Part shown: positions 1-8,645 of the stretch, one piece after another
Position numbering within the stretch: position 1 is the stretch's first letter
Layout of the letters: each line of letters begins with the position of its first letter
Source of the DNA: Gemmatimonadota bacterium
GTDB taxonomy: Bacteria > JAAXHH01
Length of the DNA stretch: 52,066 nucleotides
Direction of reading: 5' to 3'
Assembly: GCA_026706345.1 (NCBI GenBank)
Contig: JAPOYX010000164.1
Span: 1-52,066, forward strand
Translations under genes and position numbers: made by a program
Notes under the pieces: generated by a model
Told to the model about the DNA's origin: nothing
What the model saw: only the letters and a program-made list of their open reading frames with translations
Database searches by the model: none

Positions 1-133
1 CACCAGCCGGGCCAGCCGCACCCTGAGCGCCAGCCGCACCCTGCGCGCCCGGCGGACCTGCCGGGCCGGTCGTCCCTTCGCATCCATATATACTGAGAGC
101 GAACGCAATCAGTACTACTATGAAGTAATGCAT
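1..133 (-). CDS. collagen-like lipoprotein, N-terminal part (cut by window edge)
   Basis: Reading leftwards from an ATG at 131-133, the frame stays open to the window edge. It gives a short hydrophobic leader (MHYFIVVLIAFALSIYGC), a plausible lipobox cysteine at about residue 18, then Gly-X-Y triplets (GPAGPPGAQGAAGAQGAAG). A GGGAGA Shine-Dalgarno lies a few bases upstream of the ATG. Gly-X-Y runs are characteristic of bacterial collagen-like proteins, which form surface triple helices or stalks. The gene follows the barrel gene at 239-718 on the same strand by about 105 bases, so the two may be co-transcribed. The C-terminal domain that would suggest a role is outside the window. Confidence 0.65.
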   Translation of the reverse strand, partial: MHYFIVVLIAFALSIYGCEGTTGPAGPPGAQGAAGAQGAAGPAG

Positions 134-238
134 CTGTATCTCCCGTAGATGAGAACTGCACTTTACAATCTGCTTTTGTACTAAAGTATGCAATCTATAT
201 GCACTCCTTTCCCATATGCCCTCGTCTTGGCATGGACA

Positions 239-718
239 CTAAAAACCCAGTGGTAACCTTATGAATGTACGAACAGATACCCAACTCCACTTGTCGCGTG
301 AAATATTGTACTCCACTATCGCTCCGAGCCTGTTCCACACCGTGCCGATACCGCCGTTCACTATCCAGGCGGTCTCATTGTCTCCCTCGCCCATGACCCT
401 GTAGGAACTTCCTCCCGTAGCCTGAACGAAACAGAACATGTCGTCATCCGAAGTGGTGGACACTCTTAACCCGGCCATGACCGGGAGGGACGAATAATCC
501 TTGTTGTGTCTGTCAAGCGACAAGTTGCCGATGAACTGAAACCGGTCGTTCAAATCCCCCGCCAATTCAACCCGAACTCCGTACCCAATTTCCGAATCGG
601 TGAAATCTGCAAGGCAAGAATAGGACCTGTTGCCGGACAAGCCGAGATTGAGATCCAACTGGGCATATGCGTCATGGCTTACAAGCGTGGCAATCAAAAG
701 AAATACGACTCTTGCCAT
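239..718 (-). CDS. small outer-membrane beta-barrel protein, function unknown
   Basis: The product is 159 residues with a signal peptide (MARVVFLLIATLVSHDAYA) and a predicted cut before QLDLNLG. After it come alternating hydrophobic/polar strands suited to a small eight-strand barrel. The last residue is Phe, as is usual for BamA-inserted barrels. I chose the ATG at 716-718 because a GGAGGAG ribosome-binding site sits directly upstream and because it starts the signal peptide exactly; the frame extends upstream but that part is not signal-like. No specific family is recognised. Two cysteines (in YSCLAD and MFCFVQ) could form a disulfide. Confidence 0.6.
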   Translation of the reverse strand: MARVVFLLIATLVSHDAYAQLDLNLGLSGNRSYSCLADFTDSEIGYGVRVELAGDLNDRFQFIGNLSLDRHNKDYSSLPVMAGLRVSTTSDDDMFCFVQATGGSSYRVMGEGDNETAWIVNGGIGTVWNRLGAIVEYNISRDKWSWVSVRTFIRLPLGF

Positions 719-1300
719 CTCTCCTCCGCCAAAAAAAGTACGGGTTTTCACCCCATATAATATGGTTTGTTCCGATAACGCAAGGAAAAAATGAATCTTT
801 TTACTGCTTTGCAACACAATTCTTTACATCGCTGCTGCAACCATAACTCTTACTGACCGTATAAGTTTTCAAAGAACCGGCTTCACAGGCCGACCCGGAT
901 GGCGACGGATCATTGACCATGCTTCGGAGACGGATAGTGAAGTATGATGATGTCGACCTGGGAGGCCGGAGGCGCATCCGGCCGTACCCGGGGGAAGCCC
1001 ACGCGTCCACGGGGTTTCCGCCCGAAAAGTCCATACTAATTGCAAGTATAGTGCCGGCCGCCCGGCATGTCAATAGATTTTCTTTGGAAATTCTTTTATC
1101 CACCGGGCTTCCGCCCTGACCGGAGATGAAACGAAACGCTTTCGCCGCGAACCCGTTCTTTTTAGATTACGCAGTGAAGCGAAGGAACGGTCCCGAGTCA
1201 TCGAATTTAAAACGGTCCCGCGACACCGGGTCAACACAATTTCGTAAGAACGAGGCATATTATTCATATTCTTTATAATAAATGTAAAGATAAATGCCGG
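719..1300. other. non-coding stretch between the barrel gene and lptD
   Basis: This gap of about 580 bases separates two divergent genes. I see no convincing gene in it. It holds a perfect 7-bp stem (GGCCGGA at 964-970, TCCGGCC at 977-983, loop of 6) with no T-tract, and a short inverted repeat ATACT-n7-AGTAT near 1033-1049. Promoters for both flanking genes should lie here. Confidence 0.5.
1274..1279 (+). promoter_or_regulatory. -10 box ahead of lptD
   Basis: A perfect TATAAT lies in an AT-rich patch about 22 bases before the first possible lptD start (TTG 1301). No good TTGACA-type -35 is seen at 16-18 bases upstream, so only the -10 is called. Confidence 0.4.
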
Positions 1301-3836
1301 TTGACCGGTGCCACGCGGCTCCTGGCCATGCGGCTGCTTCCTATGCGAGTGCCGCGCATGCGGTTCCTGCCTATGCGGCTCCTGGCGGTCTTTCTGTCGC
1401 TGGCATGCCTGTACCTCCCCGGGTCGTCCCTCGCGCAGATCCCTTCCGGCGGCAGAGGGAGCGAGAGCGGGGCCGGCGCCACGGCCGATACGACGGATCT
1501 GCCGGTGATCGATTACAACGCAAACTCCATCGAATACGTATTCAGCGACAGCACGCTGGAGATGATCGGAAGCGCCGAGCTGCAATACGGCGACGTCGAG
1601 CTGACGGCCGGCCGGTTGAGATATCACACCTATAACGAGCTGCTGACCGCGGACTTCCTGCCCCCTTCGCCGGACATCGATCCCGAGACCAACACCTACC
1701 CGCGGCTGCAGGACGACATGAACGTCGTGGTGGGCGATCGCATGCAGTACGACATGAAGACGGGCGAGGGACAGATCTGGAAGGGCCGCACCCAGTACGA
1801 GGAGGGGTTCTTCAACGGCGAACTCATCCGGCTCAACGCCGACCGGACCTTCGAAATCGAGGAGGGCACCTACACCACCTGCGACAACCCGAACCACCTG
1901 CACTACTATCTCAGATTGGGCGAAGCGAAGGTCGTCCCCGACGACAAGGCGGTCGTCCGGCACGCGACGGCGTACATATTCGGCATACCGGTCTTCTATC
2001 TCCCCGTATACGTCTTCTCGGTGAAGAGCGGCCGGCACTCCGGCCTTACGGTACCGAACTACGGCAGCGGCGTGGAGGAGGGCCGGTACCTGCGCAACGA
2101 ACGAGTACTTCGACCTGAAGGTCACCGGGGACGTCGAGGCCAATACCGGGTTCCTGCTGAAACCGCGGTTCCAGTACCGGCAGGACCGCCGGCTGCGGGG
2201 CAGGGCCAGCGGCTCCTGGCGAACCGATTTCAGCGGGAAGACGACCGGCTGGGATATCGCCGGGCAGCACCGGCAGGAACTGCTCCCGGGCCTGACGATC
2301 CGCGGACAGACCTCCCTCGCCAAATCGCTGCAGTACCTGCATTCGACGACGCGGGGGACGGACCCCGGGCGCCTGAGGTCCAACACGCGTTCCAGCTTCT
2401 CGGTGGACAAGAAGTTCGGGCGGAACAGCCTCAACCTGAGCACGTCCACGTCCAGCACGACCGGCAGGCCGAGCCGGCCGACCACCACGCTGCGGTTCCG
2501 GTTCGCGACGCGGCCGATCATACAGCCGCCCAAGCGGCAGACCCGGCGGGGCAGCATGCCGGACTTCGACCGGCCCCGCACGAAGATCGAGGACCGCTGG
2601 TATCACTCCATCCTGTTCGGGTTCAACAACTCGCTGCGAAACCGCAGGAACAACGTGCGGCTCGGCCGGGACACGACTTATACGGGCCCGGATACCCGGT
2701 ACCTCTACCGGCACGACACCATCCGGACCTTTTCCAACGCCTTCAACCTGAGCGCGCCGCAGAAGCTCATGGGCTGGCTGAAAATACGTCCGCAGGCCCG
2801 GTACACCCGGACCTGGGAGCAGGACACGGGCGAGGAATCCGACAAGAAGATCGAAACGACGGAAGACCATTCGGTGGGCATGTCGGCCACCACGACGCTG
2901 TACGGCCTGTTCCAGCCGAAGATCGGCCGGCTGAACGCGATACGTCACGTGGCCACGCCCCAGATTTCCTTCACCCAGACCGGCGGGCGAAGCGTCCGGA
3001 AGTCGATGCGTTTCTCCCTGAAGAACATCCTGCAGGCCAGGACGGAGCACGAGAACCGCGAGAAGAAGTACAACCTGGTGTACGTCAACGCCTCGACCTC
3101 CTACAACTTCCAGGCCGATACGAAGAAGCTTGCGGACCTCAAGACCACCGTGCGCATCCCGAGCCGCCGGCTGAACCTGAACCTGTCGCTGAACCACGAT
3201 TTCTACGATCCCGACACCGACGCGTTCCGGCGGCCCTGGCTGGATCGCATGACGATCAATACGTCCCTCAACCTCGTGGGGCCCCGCAGGGACGGGCGCG
3301 GCCAGGGCTTCGGGGACGACGAGTTCGGCGGATCGTTCGGCGACAGTTTTTCCGGCGGCGGATTTTCAGGCGGCGGGTTTTCAGGCGGCGGATTCGGGAG
3401 CGACTTCGGCGGGTACGGCGGGTACGGCGACGACCGGTTCGACCAGCGGTTCGCCCAGGTGAAGGGCCCCTGGACGGTGCGGCTCTCGCACCGCTACTCC
3501 ATCCGGCGCAGCAGCCCCGACGCCGAAGATGGATTCAGCACCAGCAGTCACGAAATCCGGGCCACGAACCGGTTCGGCCTGGCCGACATCACGAACCCGC
3601 TCCGGCTGTCCAACCGCGTGACCGACAAGTGGCGCGTCCAGCACTCGATCAACTACGACTACCGCCGCAAGAAGATCGTCTCCCACAGCCTGGACCTGTA
3701 CCGGCAGCTGCACTGCTGGGAATTCACCTTCCGGTGGGTCCCGAACGGCATCAACAAGGGGATTTACTTCCGGCTCAACCTCGTAGCCCATCCGGACGTG
3801 AAGATCGAGCAGGAACGGCGGAGCGGGGGTGAGTGA
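1301..3836 (+). CDS. lptD: LptD/OstA-like LPS-assembly outer-membrane protein, with an apparent +1 frameshift near 2098-2105
   Basis: The N-terminus has a signal peptide ending near SSLAQ, then an OstA/LptA-like beta-jellyroll (about residues 65-200, motifs SIEYVFSDSTLEMIGSAELQ and MQYDMKTGEGQI). It continues into the LptD barrel entry (GIPVFYLPVYVFSVKSGRHSG). The frame is lost at CGCAACGAACGAGTAC, where AACG is repeated. Removing 4 bases gives RNEYFDLKVTGDVEANTGF and joins a frame open to the TGA at 3834-3836. Repaired length is about 843 residues, normal for large LptD relatives. LptD inserts LPS into the outer leaflet and is usually essential where LPS is made, so a sequencing or assembly error is as likely as real decay. 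The start is uncertain: TTG 1301 or ATGs at 1328, 1343, 1358 and 1373, none with a good RBS. A Gly/Ser/Phe-rich loop is encoded near 3320-3430. Confidence 0.8.
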
Positions 3837-3842
3837 GGGCGG

Positions 3843-3916
3843 TTAACGCGCCAGCATCTGCGCCGCCATGGCCCCGGCGGCGCAGATGCTGACCAGGCCG
3901 TAGCGGGCGTTCCGCC
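3843..3916 (-). pseudogene. remnant of a thiolase 3' end (duplicate of the tail of the gene at 4729-5850)
   Basis: Read on the minus strand this segment encodes ARYGLVSICAAGAMAAQMLAR followed by TAA. The intact thiolase ends in ARYGLVSICAAGAMAGAFLLAR. By eye, 64 of 73 aligned bases match 4730-4805, with one 3-base gap. Nothing thiolase-like lies upstream of it. It starts 6 bases after the lptD stop, converging on it. Confidence 0.75.
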
Positions 3917-4172
3917 CGGAACGCAACGGGCAGGCCGTGCGGAAATCTCAAATTACGAAATAAAAAGAAAAACATCGAGAAGAGACACCTGGCTTCCGAC
4001 TAAAGGAAAAGAAGGACAGGCCAGGACCAGTTCGGAAGATCTTCGCGCAGCAAGTGACTCGCGCAGGTGTTTTTCGGATTCAAATGAGTAGCAACGAAAA
4101 CCAAACGCGTGCCACGCGTGCCGTATATTTTCGTTTACAGACGGTAAGGATTTTCAATCAATCGATCATATC

Positions 4173-4376
4173 ATGCCGGTCATGCTATCCAAAACCTACG
4201 CCGCACTCGTAGCCGCTGGTGCTCCGGAAGCCGCCGCCAGCGAAGCCGCCGAAGAAATCGCGGACTACGAGCGGAGACTGTCTTCCATGCGGAGCGACAT
4301 TAAACTGATTAAATGGATACTTGGCGTCGTGCTGGCGTGTGTCGTCGTTCCGCTGGTCAAGTCGTTTCTCGAGTAG
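4173..4376 (+). CDS. small tail-anchored coiled-coil membrane protein (DUF1640-like appearance)
   Basis: The product is 67 residues: an Ala-rich helix (about 5-30, pattern YAALVAAGAPEAAASEAAEE), a charged helix, then one transmembrane segment near the C-terminus (IKWILGVVLACVVVPLVKSF). The layout 'LxxAGxPExxA... helix ... single TM' recalls the DUF1640/CCDC90 group, but I cannot confirm membership. The start could be ATG 4173 or ATG 4182. A second small membrane gene starts 12 bases after the stop, so the two probably form one transcript. Both lie between two copies of the thiolase 3' end. No function is assigned. Confidence 0.55.
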   Translation: MPVMLSKTYAALVAAGAPEAAASEAAEEIADYERRLSSMRSDIKLIKWILGVVLACVVVPLVKSFLE

Positions 4377-4388
4377 AGAGGTGGTCTA

Positions 4389-4676
4389 ATGACTTTGCCC
4401 AAACGCGAGTTAACAGGCGAACCTGCTGGAGAAGGCAGCGGTTCGAGCAGTGGAAGCGGTAATGGGAATCGACTTAGGGATTTCAAGCTCGACCGGCTGG
4501 AAGTGTCCACGAACGACACAGCAGTGAAAGTAGATGATCTCAGAGATGCTGGGGTGAAGATGGAAGAGACGTTGAAACATGTACCTGACAAAGCCTACAT
4601 GCTGAAGGTCATTCTTACCCTGGGAATTCCTACCCTGATAGGCGTAGTGGCCATTGTTGTAAGATTGTTCAAATAA
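4389..4676 (+). CDS. small coiled-coil protein with C-terminal transmembrane helix
   Basis: The product is 95 residues: a Ser/Gly-rich N-terminal stretch (residues 9-27), a charged amphipathic helix (about 30-70) and a C-terminal membrane helix (VILTLGIPTLIGVVAIVV) ending RLFK. A purine-rich AGAGAGGTGG precedes the ATG. It follows the 4173 gene by 12 bases. Its overall plan matches the gene at 9921-10175. The family is unrecognised. Confidence 0.55.
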   Translation: MTLPKRELTGEPAGEGSGSSSGSGNGNRLRDFKLDRLEVSTNDTAVKVDDLRDAGVKMEETLKHVPDKAYMLKVILTLGIPTLIGVVAIVVRLFK

Positions 4677-4728
4677 ATCTCCCCAACTACGCGGGCAACG
4701 CTTCCATGAACGCCTCCTGGCCCGGCTC

Positions 4729-5850
4729 CTAACGCGCCAGCAGGAACGCGCCCGCCATGGCGCCGGCGGCGCAGATGCTGACCAGACCGTAGCGGGCGTC
4801 ACGCCTTTGCATCTCGTTGGCCAGGGTCGTCAGGATGCGCGTGCCCGTGGCCGCCCAGGGATGGCCCACGGCGATGGAGCTGCCGTTGACGTTCACGCGG
4901 GACCAGTCGACCGGACCCGTCGGCGCGCCCCTCCAGCCCCGCTCCCACGCGGCCGCGCTGGCCAGGACCTGGGCCGCGAAGGCCTCGTGGATCTCGACGA
5001 GGTCCATGTCGGCCAGGGACACGTTGCCGCTTTCGAGGACCCGGGGCACGGCGATAGCCGGCGCCATGAGCAGCCCCTCGGAAGGGTCGTGGGCGGCGTA
5101 GGCCATGCCCTCGATGTATGCCAGCGGTTCCAGGCCGCATTCGGCGGCTTTTCCCTCGCTCATCATCAGCACCGCCGCTGCGCCGTCGGTCACGGGCGAC
5201 GAGTTGCCCGCCGTGAGCGTCCCGTTCTCCGGGTCGAAGACGGGCTTCAGCGCGGACAGGGCCTCGAGCGAGGTGTCGGCCCGCGGTCCGGAATCGGCTT
5301 CCTCCCCCAGCAGCGGATGAATCTCGCCGGCCAGTTTGTCGCGGGCTGCCACGGCGTTGCGATGGCTGGCCAGGGCCACCTCGTCCTGCCTTTCGCGCGG
5401 GATATCCCACTCCTTGCAGGTCAGCTCCATGTGTTCGCCCATGGTCAGGCCCGTGGACGGCTCGCGGAAGAGGTCCATGGAGGCGCGGGTCAGCGAATCG
5501 ACCCCGCCGGCCAGGCCCACGTCGATGCGTCCGCCGGCGATGGCGTCGGCGACGACCGTGGCCGCCCGCAGCCCGGTGATGCAGTAGGAGGCCACGGTAT
5601 GGGCCTCGGCGCGGATCGGCAGGCCGGCCTCGAAGACGAGTTCCCGGGCCAGGTTGGGCTTCAGCGGGTCGGGCGTCATCGTGCCGAAGACGACGGATTC
5701 GATCAGCTCCGGGTCGATCCCGCTCCGGTCCAGCATGCCGCGCACGGCGTGCTGGGCCATGGCCAGGGAATCGAGCTCGGCAAAGGCCTTTCCCGACTTG
5801 ATGAAGGGCGTCCGGCCGCCGGCGACGATGGCGACGCGCTTGAGGGTCAT
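4729..5850 (-). CDS. thiolase (acetyl-CoA C-acyltransferase family)
   Basis: The family catalyses thiolytic cleavage or condensation of acyl-CoA, as in the last step of beta-oxidation. Visible landmarks are the nucleophilic Cys at about residue 90 (VASYCITGLRA), the HEAFAAQ motif, NVNGSSIAVGHP with the catalytic His near 330, and the second catalytic Cys near 360 (SICAAGAMAG). HEAFA in place of NEAFA is the form seen in FadI/HADHB-type enzymes. At 373 residues it is somewhat shorter than usual (390-440). An AAAGG motif precedes the ATG. No other beta-oxidation gene is adjacent, so the substrate chain length is unknown. Its 3' end is duplicated at 3843-3916. Confidence 0.9.
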   Translation of the reverse strand: MTLKRVAIVAGGRTPFIKSGKAFAELDSLAMAQHAVRGMLDRSGIDPELIESVVFGTMTPDPLKPNLARELVFEAGLPIRAEAHTVASYCITGLRAATVVADAIAGGRIDVGLAGGVDSLTRASMDLFREPSTGLTMGEHMELTCKEWDIPRERQDEVALASHRNAVAARDKLAGEIHPLLGEEADSGPRADTSLEALSALKPVFDPENGTLTAGNSSPVTDGAAAVLMMSEGKAAECGLEPLAYIEGMAYAAHDPSEGLLMAPAIAVPRVLESGNVSLADMDLVEIHEAFAAQVLASAAAWERGWRGAPTGPVDWSRVNVNGSSIAVGHPWAATGTRILTTLANEMQRRDARYGLVSICAAGAMAGAFLLAR

Positions 5851-5925
5851 GTGGGGTGCCTTTCGGGGGTGGAGCGGTCAGTCGTACTCAGGATGCATTC
5901 CTGACCGCGCTGCTTGCTCAAGATG

Positions 5926-6112
5926 TCAGGGTCCGACCCATCTCAAAACGGCGAAAAGAAGAGCCAATAGCACAATTAACACTGGAAGCAGCGTTTTACG
6001 CAATTCCCATTTAGTGATTCTATCGAGCAAAAAAGCGGCTTCTGCGTGGGATAACCCGTGCGGAACCTCGACTAAAGTAAAAAAAGTACGAGAATTCGGA
6101 ATGGACTTCGAC
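5926..6112 (-). pseudogene. possible decayed small membrane-protein gene without a normal start codon
   Basis: On the minus strand the frame is open from 6112 to a TGA at 5926-5928. It encodes a charged segment (SHAEAAFLLDRITKWELRKT), one strong membrane helix (LLPVLIVLLALLFAVLRW) and VGP. There is no ATG or GTG in the frame; the only TTG lies just before LDRITKW. It resembles the other small membrane proteins in this region in plan and may be a remnant or use an unusual start. It may also be chance. Confidence 0.3.
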
Positions 6113-6213
6113 TGATACTATCTGACAGGTCGAAAGGGAAACGATGAATCGGATGTGGTCCAATGTCTTCAACAGTAATGAATCATGAGCGCGAAACGAT
6201 AACGGGGAACAGG

Positions 6214-6567
6214 ATGTACCGGAAACTGATCGTATTCATCCAGGCGCTGGCTGCCGTCGGTATACTTGTGATCGCCGTCATCACCTGGATAGGGCAATCC
6301 ACCAGTGAGTTGCGCATCGAAATGCGAGAGGAATTCCGGTCATTCAGGACAGAAATGCAGGCGTTCAGGGCGGAAATGCAGGAGGAATTCAAGGCGGTCA
6401 GAGCTGAAATGCGCTCGTTCAGGAGCGAAGTGCAGGAGGGATTCAAGGCGATCAGGGAGGAGATGCAGGAAGAGCACGCTGATATCAGGGCGGATATACA
6501 CGACATGAACACAAGGCTTGGCCGCGTGGAAGGGGAAGTCAGGGCGTTGACGCTGGGGCGGGAGTGA
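6214..6567 (+). CDS. membrane-anchored coiled-coil protein (paralogue of 12800-13033)
   Basis: The product is 117 residues: an N-terminal transmembrane helix (LIVFIQALAAVGILVIAVIT), the sequence GQSTSELRIEMREEF, then several FRxEMQ/FKAxREEM repeats that would form a long charged coiled coil of about 11-residue periodicity. It ends in NTRLGRVEGEVRAL. The same order (QALAAVGI..., GQS..LRxEMRxxF, LNTRxxRVEG) is seen in the 77-residue product at 12800, so the two are paralogues differing mainly in repeat number. I chose ATG 6214 for the GGGGAACAGG upstream; in-frame ATGs also exist at 6163 and 6178. Function is unknown. Confidence 0.6.
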   Translation: MYRKLIVFIQALAAVGILVIAVITWIGQSTSELRIEMREEFRSFRTEMQAFRAEMQEEFKAVRAEMRSFRSEVQEGFKAIREEMQEEHADIRADIHDMNTRLGRVEGEVRALTLGRE

Positions 6568-6611
6568 GTGCCAGGAAACTGATCCGCGAAGCGGCGCGGA
6601 GCGACAAGAAC

Positions 6612-8636
6612 TTAACTGCCGGGCCTCATCCGGTCTCTCAGTGTACGGCGGACCAGCTTGCCTGAAGCGGTATGGGGGAGTTCGTCCACCATGACGACCC
6701 GGTAGATTTTGAACAGTGGATTCAGCCTGGAGGAAACCAGGGCCTGGAGTTCCGTTTTTAGGGAATCGGGATCGGCAGCGCCGTATCCTCCTTCAAGGAC
6801 GATGTGGACGACCAGCCTTTCCGCTCCTTCTCCCTCGGGCTGCACCGCCACGGCCGCGCTCTCGTAGACGGCGGGGTGTCCGTCCACGACCCGTTCCAGT
6901 TCCAGGGGGCCGACCTTGATACCGCCCAGGTTCATCCCGTCGTCCGCCCGTCCCTGGGCGCGGTAACAGCCGCGGTGAAGCCGCTGGATGTTGTCCCCGT
7001 GCCGGCGCAGGACCTTGCCTTCCGGTCCGGCCGGACAGCCCTCGTAATATACTTCGTCGTGGTCCCCGTTGAGCAGCCGTTGCGACATGCCCAGGGCGGG
7101 CGGCACGAGGAAGAGTTCGCCGGTTTCCCCCTCCCGGACTTCCGCGCCGGTCTCGTCCAGGATGACGAAATCCACGCCGAGGTTCGCCGTGGTGAATGCC
7201 GCGGGCGAGCAGGGCTGAAGGACCGTGCAGGCCAGGTGGCCGCCGCCGATTTCCGTGCCGCCGAGGTATTCGATCACGGGCGCCCGGTACCCGGCGCGGC
7301 TCATGAGCCACAGGTAGTCGTTTCGACTGGCGGGTTCGCCCGTGGAGCTGAAGACGCGGATGAACGGCCAGTCGGCACCGTCGGTCGCGCCGCTGTGCCT
7401 CCAGCCCCGTACCAGGGAGGGGATGACGCCCAGCATGGTGACCCCGGCGCGGCCGATGAAACGCGGGTAATCCGGGGGATTCGTCGCACCGGGGTACAGG
7501 GCCATGCACGCGCCGTTGACCAGGGTGGCGTAGATGAGCCACGGCCCCATCATCCATCCGATGTTGGTCGGCCAGGCCGTCACGTCGTCACCGTGAATAT
7601 CCTGGTGATAGTATCCGTCCATGGCGCTCTTGACGGGCGTCAGGTGGTTCCAGGCGATGGCCTTCGGCTCGCCGGTGGTCCCCGACGAGAACAGGATGTT
7701 GGTCGTACGGTACGGGTCGCCGGTCACGGATTCGAAGGCGTCGTCGCCGGACAGGAGATCGGGCCAGACGATGTCGCCGGGGCGGAGCCGGGGCGCGTTT
7801 GATGCGGACGCGGCAGGGTCGGCGCCCGGCGACGGGACATCGTCCATGGACGCGTCGCCGGCCGACGGCACGACGATGACCGTGGACGCACCCGCCTCGA
7901 CCACCGTGTCGTAGAGCGGTATGGTTTTGCCCGCGCGGACGTAGCGGTCCATGGTGACGATGCAGCGGGCGCCGGCAATGGCCATGCGGCGGCGCACCTC
8001 CGCCGCCGGGAAGCTGTCGGCGATGGAGACGACCCGTGAACCCGCGCGGATGATGGCCAGGTAGGCGGTCACGCATTCCAGGTTCAGGGGCATGTAGAGC
8101 GCGATGGCCTGGCCGGGCGCCAGGTCCCGCTCGCGCAGGCCCTTGGCGGCGCGGTTGACGAGGCGTTCGAGTTCGCCGTAGGTCGTCGTGCAGAGCGACC
8201 GGCCGTCCGGACCTGGCGTGATGGCCGCGGGACGATCGGGATCGGTGGTGAAGCAGCTGTCGACGATGTTGAGTTCCGCGCCCGGCAGCCACCGGGGATC
8301 GCGGACGCCCCCGGTCAGGTCGAGGATGTCGTCCGGCGGTCTCGTGAAAACGATGCCGAGCCTCTTGAGGGTGTGGGTCCAGAAGGCGGCGGGGTCGCGG
8401 ACTGACCAGGCATGGAAATCGTCGTAGCGGCCAATACCCACGGCCGCCATGCCGGACTGAAGGTTCGACCGGCGGACGGTCGCATCGTCGGGCGCCCAGG
8501 CCACGGGCGGTCCGTCCTCCGGGCGTCGTCCTTCGAATATGCGCTTGAAGGCCGCCAGGTGATCCTCGAAGGGCATGGGCTCGCGCCGCAAACGGTCGAC
8601 GAACTTCCGCCAGGCCTGGTCTTGTTGCGTGCACAT
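6612..8636 (-). CDS. AMP-dependent acyl-CoA synthetase, resembling plant acyl-activating enzymes 17/18
   Basis: The family activates a carboxylic acid with ATP to an acyl-adenylate and then to the CoA thioester. The 674-residue length fits the acetyl/acetoacetyl-CoA synthetase branch, with an N-terminal extension (FHAWSVRDPAAFWTHTLKRL) before the AMP-binding domain. The P-loop-like motif is ILFSSGTTGEPKAIAW, the adenylate motif YLGGTEIGGG, and the C-terminal catalytic lysine is in PHTASGKLVRR. FSSGTTGEPKAI is the form I associate with AAE17/18-like proteins. The start lies 9 bases beyond the stop of the lactonase gene, so the two are one operon. The substrate is unknown. Confidence 0.85.
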   Translation of the reverse strand: MCTQQDQAWRKFVDRLRREPMPFEDHLAAFKRIFEGRRPEDGPPVAWAPDDATVRRSNLQSGMAAVGIGRYDDFHAWSVRDPAAFWTHTLKRLGIVFTRPPDDILDLTGGVRDPRWLPGAELNIVDSCFTTDPDRPAAITPGPDGRSLCTTTYGELERLVNRAAKGLRERDLAPGQAIALYMPLNLECVTAYLAIIRAGSRVVSIADSFPAAEVRRRMAIAGARCIVTMDRYVRAGKTIPLYDTVVEAGASTVIVVPSAGDASMDDVPSPGADPAASASNAPRLRPGDIVWPDLLSGDDAFESVTGDPYRTTNILFSSGTTGEPKAIAWNHLTPVKSAMDGYYHQDIHGDDVTAWPTNIGWMMGPWLIYATLVNGACMALYPGATNPPDYPRFIGRAGVTMLGVIPSLVRGWRHSGATDGADWPFIRVFSSTGEPASRNDYLWLMSRAGYRAPVIEYLGGTEIGGGHLACTVLQPCSPAAFTTANLGVDFVILDETGAEVREGETGELFLVPPALGMSQRLLNGDHDEVYYEGCPAGPEGKVLRRHGDNIQRLHRGCYRAQGRADDGMNLGGIKVGPLELERVVDGHPAVYESAAVAVQPEGEGAERLVVHIVLEGGYGAADPDSLKTELQALVSSRLNPLFKIYRVVMVDELPHTASGKLVRRTLRDRMRPGS

Positions 8637-8645
8637 GGGCCGGAA

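Noticed and set aside
964-983. Intrinsic terminator
   Set aside because: The stem is perfect but no T-tract follows on either strand.
801-1103. 100-codon minus-strand frame in the gap before lptD
   Set aside because: No signal, RBS or family pattern. Its C-terminal part is less odd than the rest, but not enough to call a gene or remnant.
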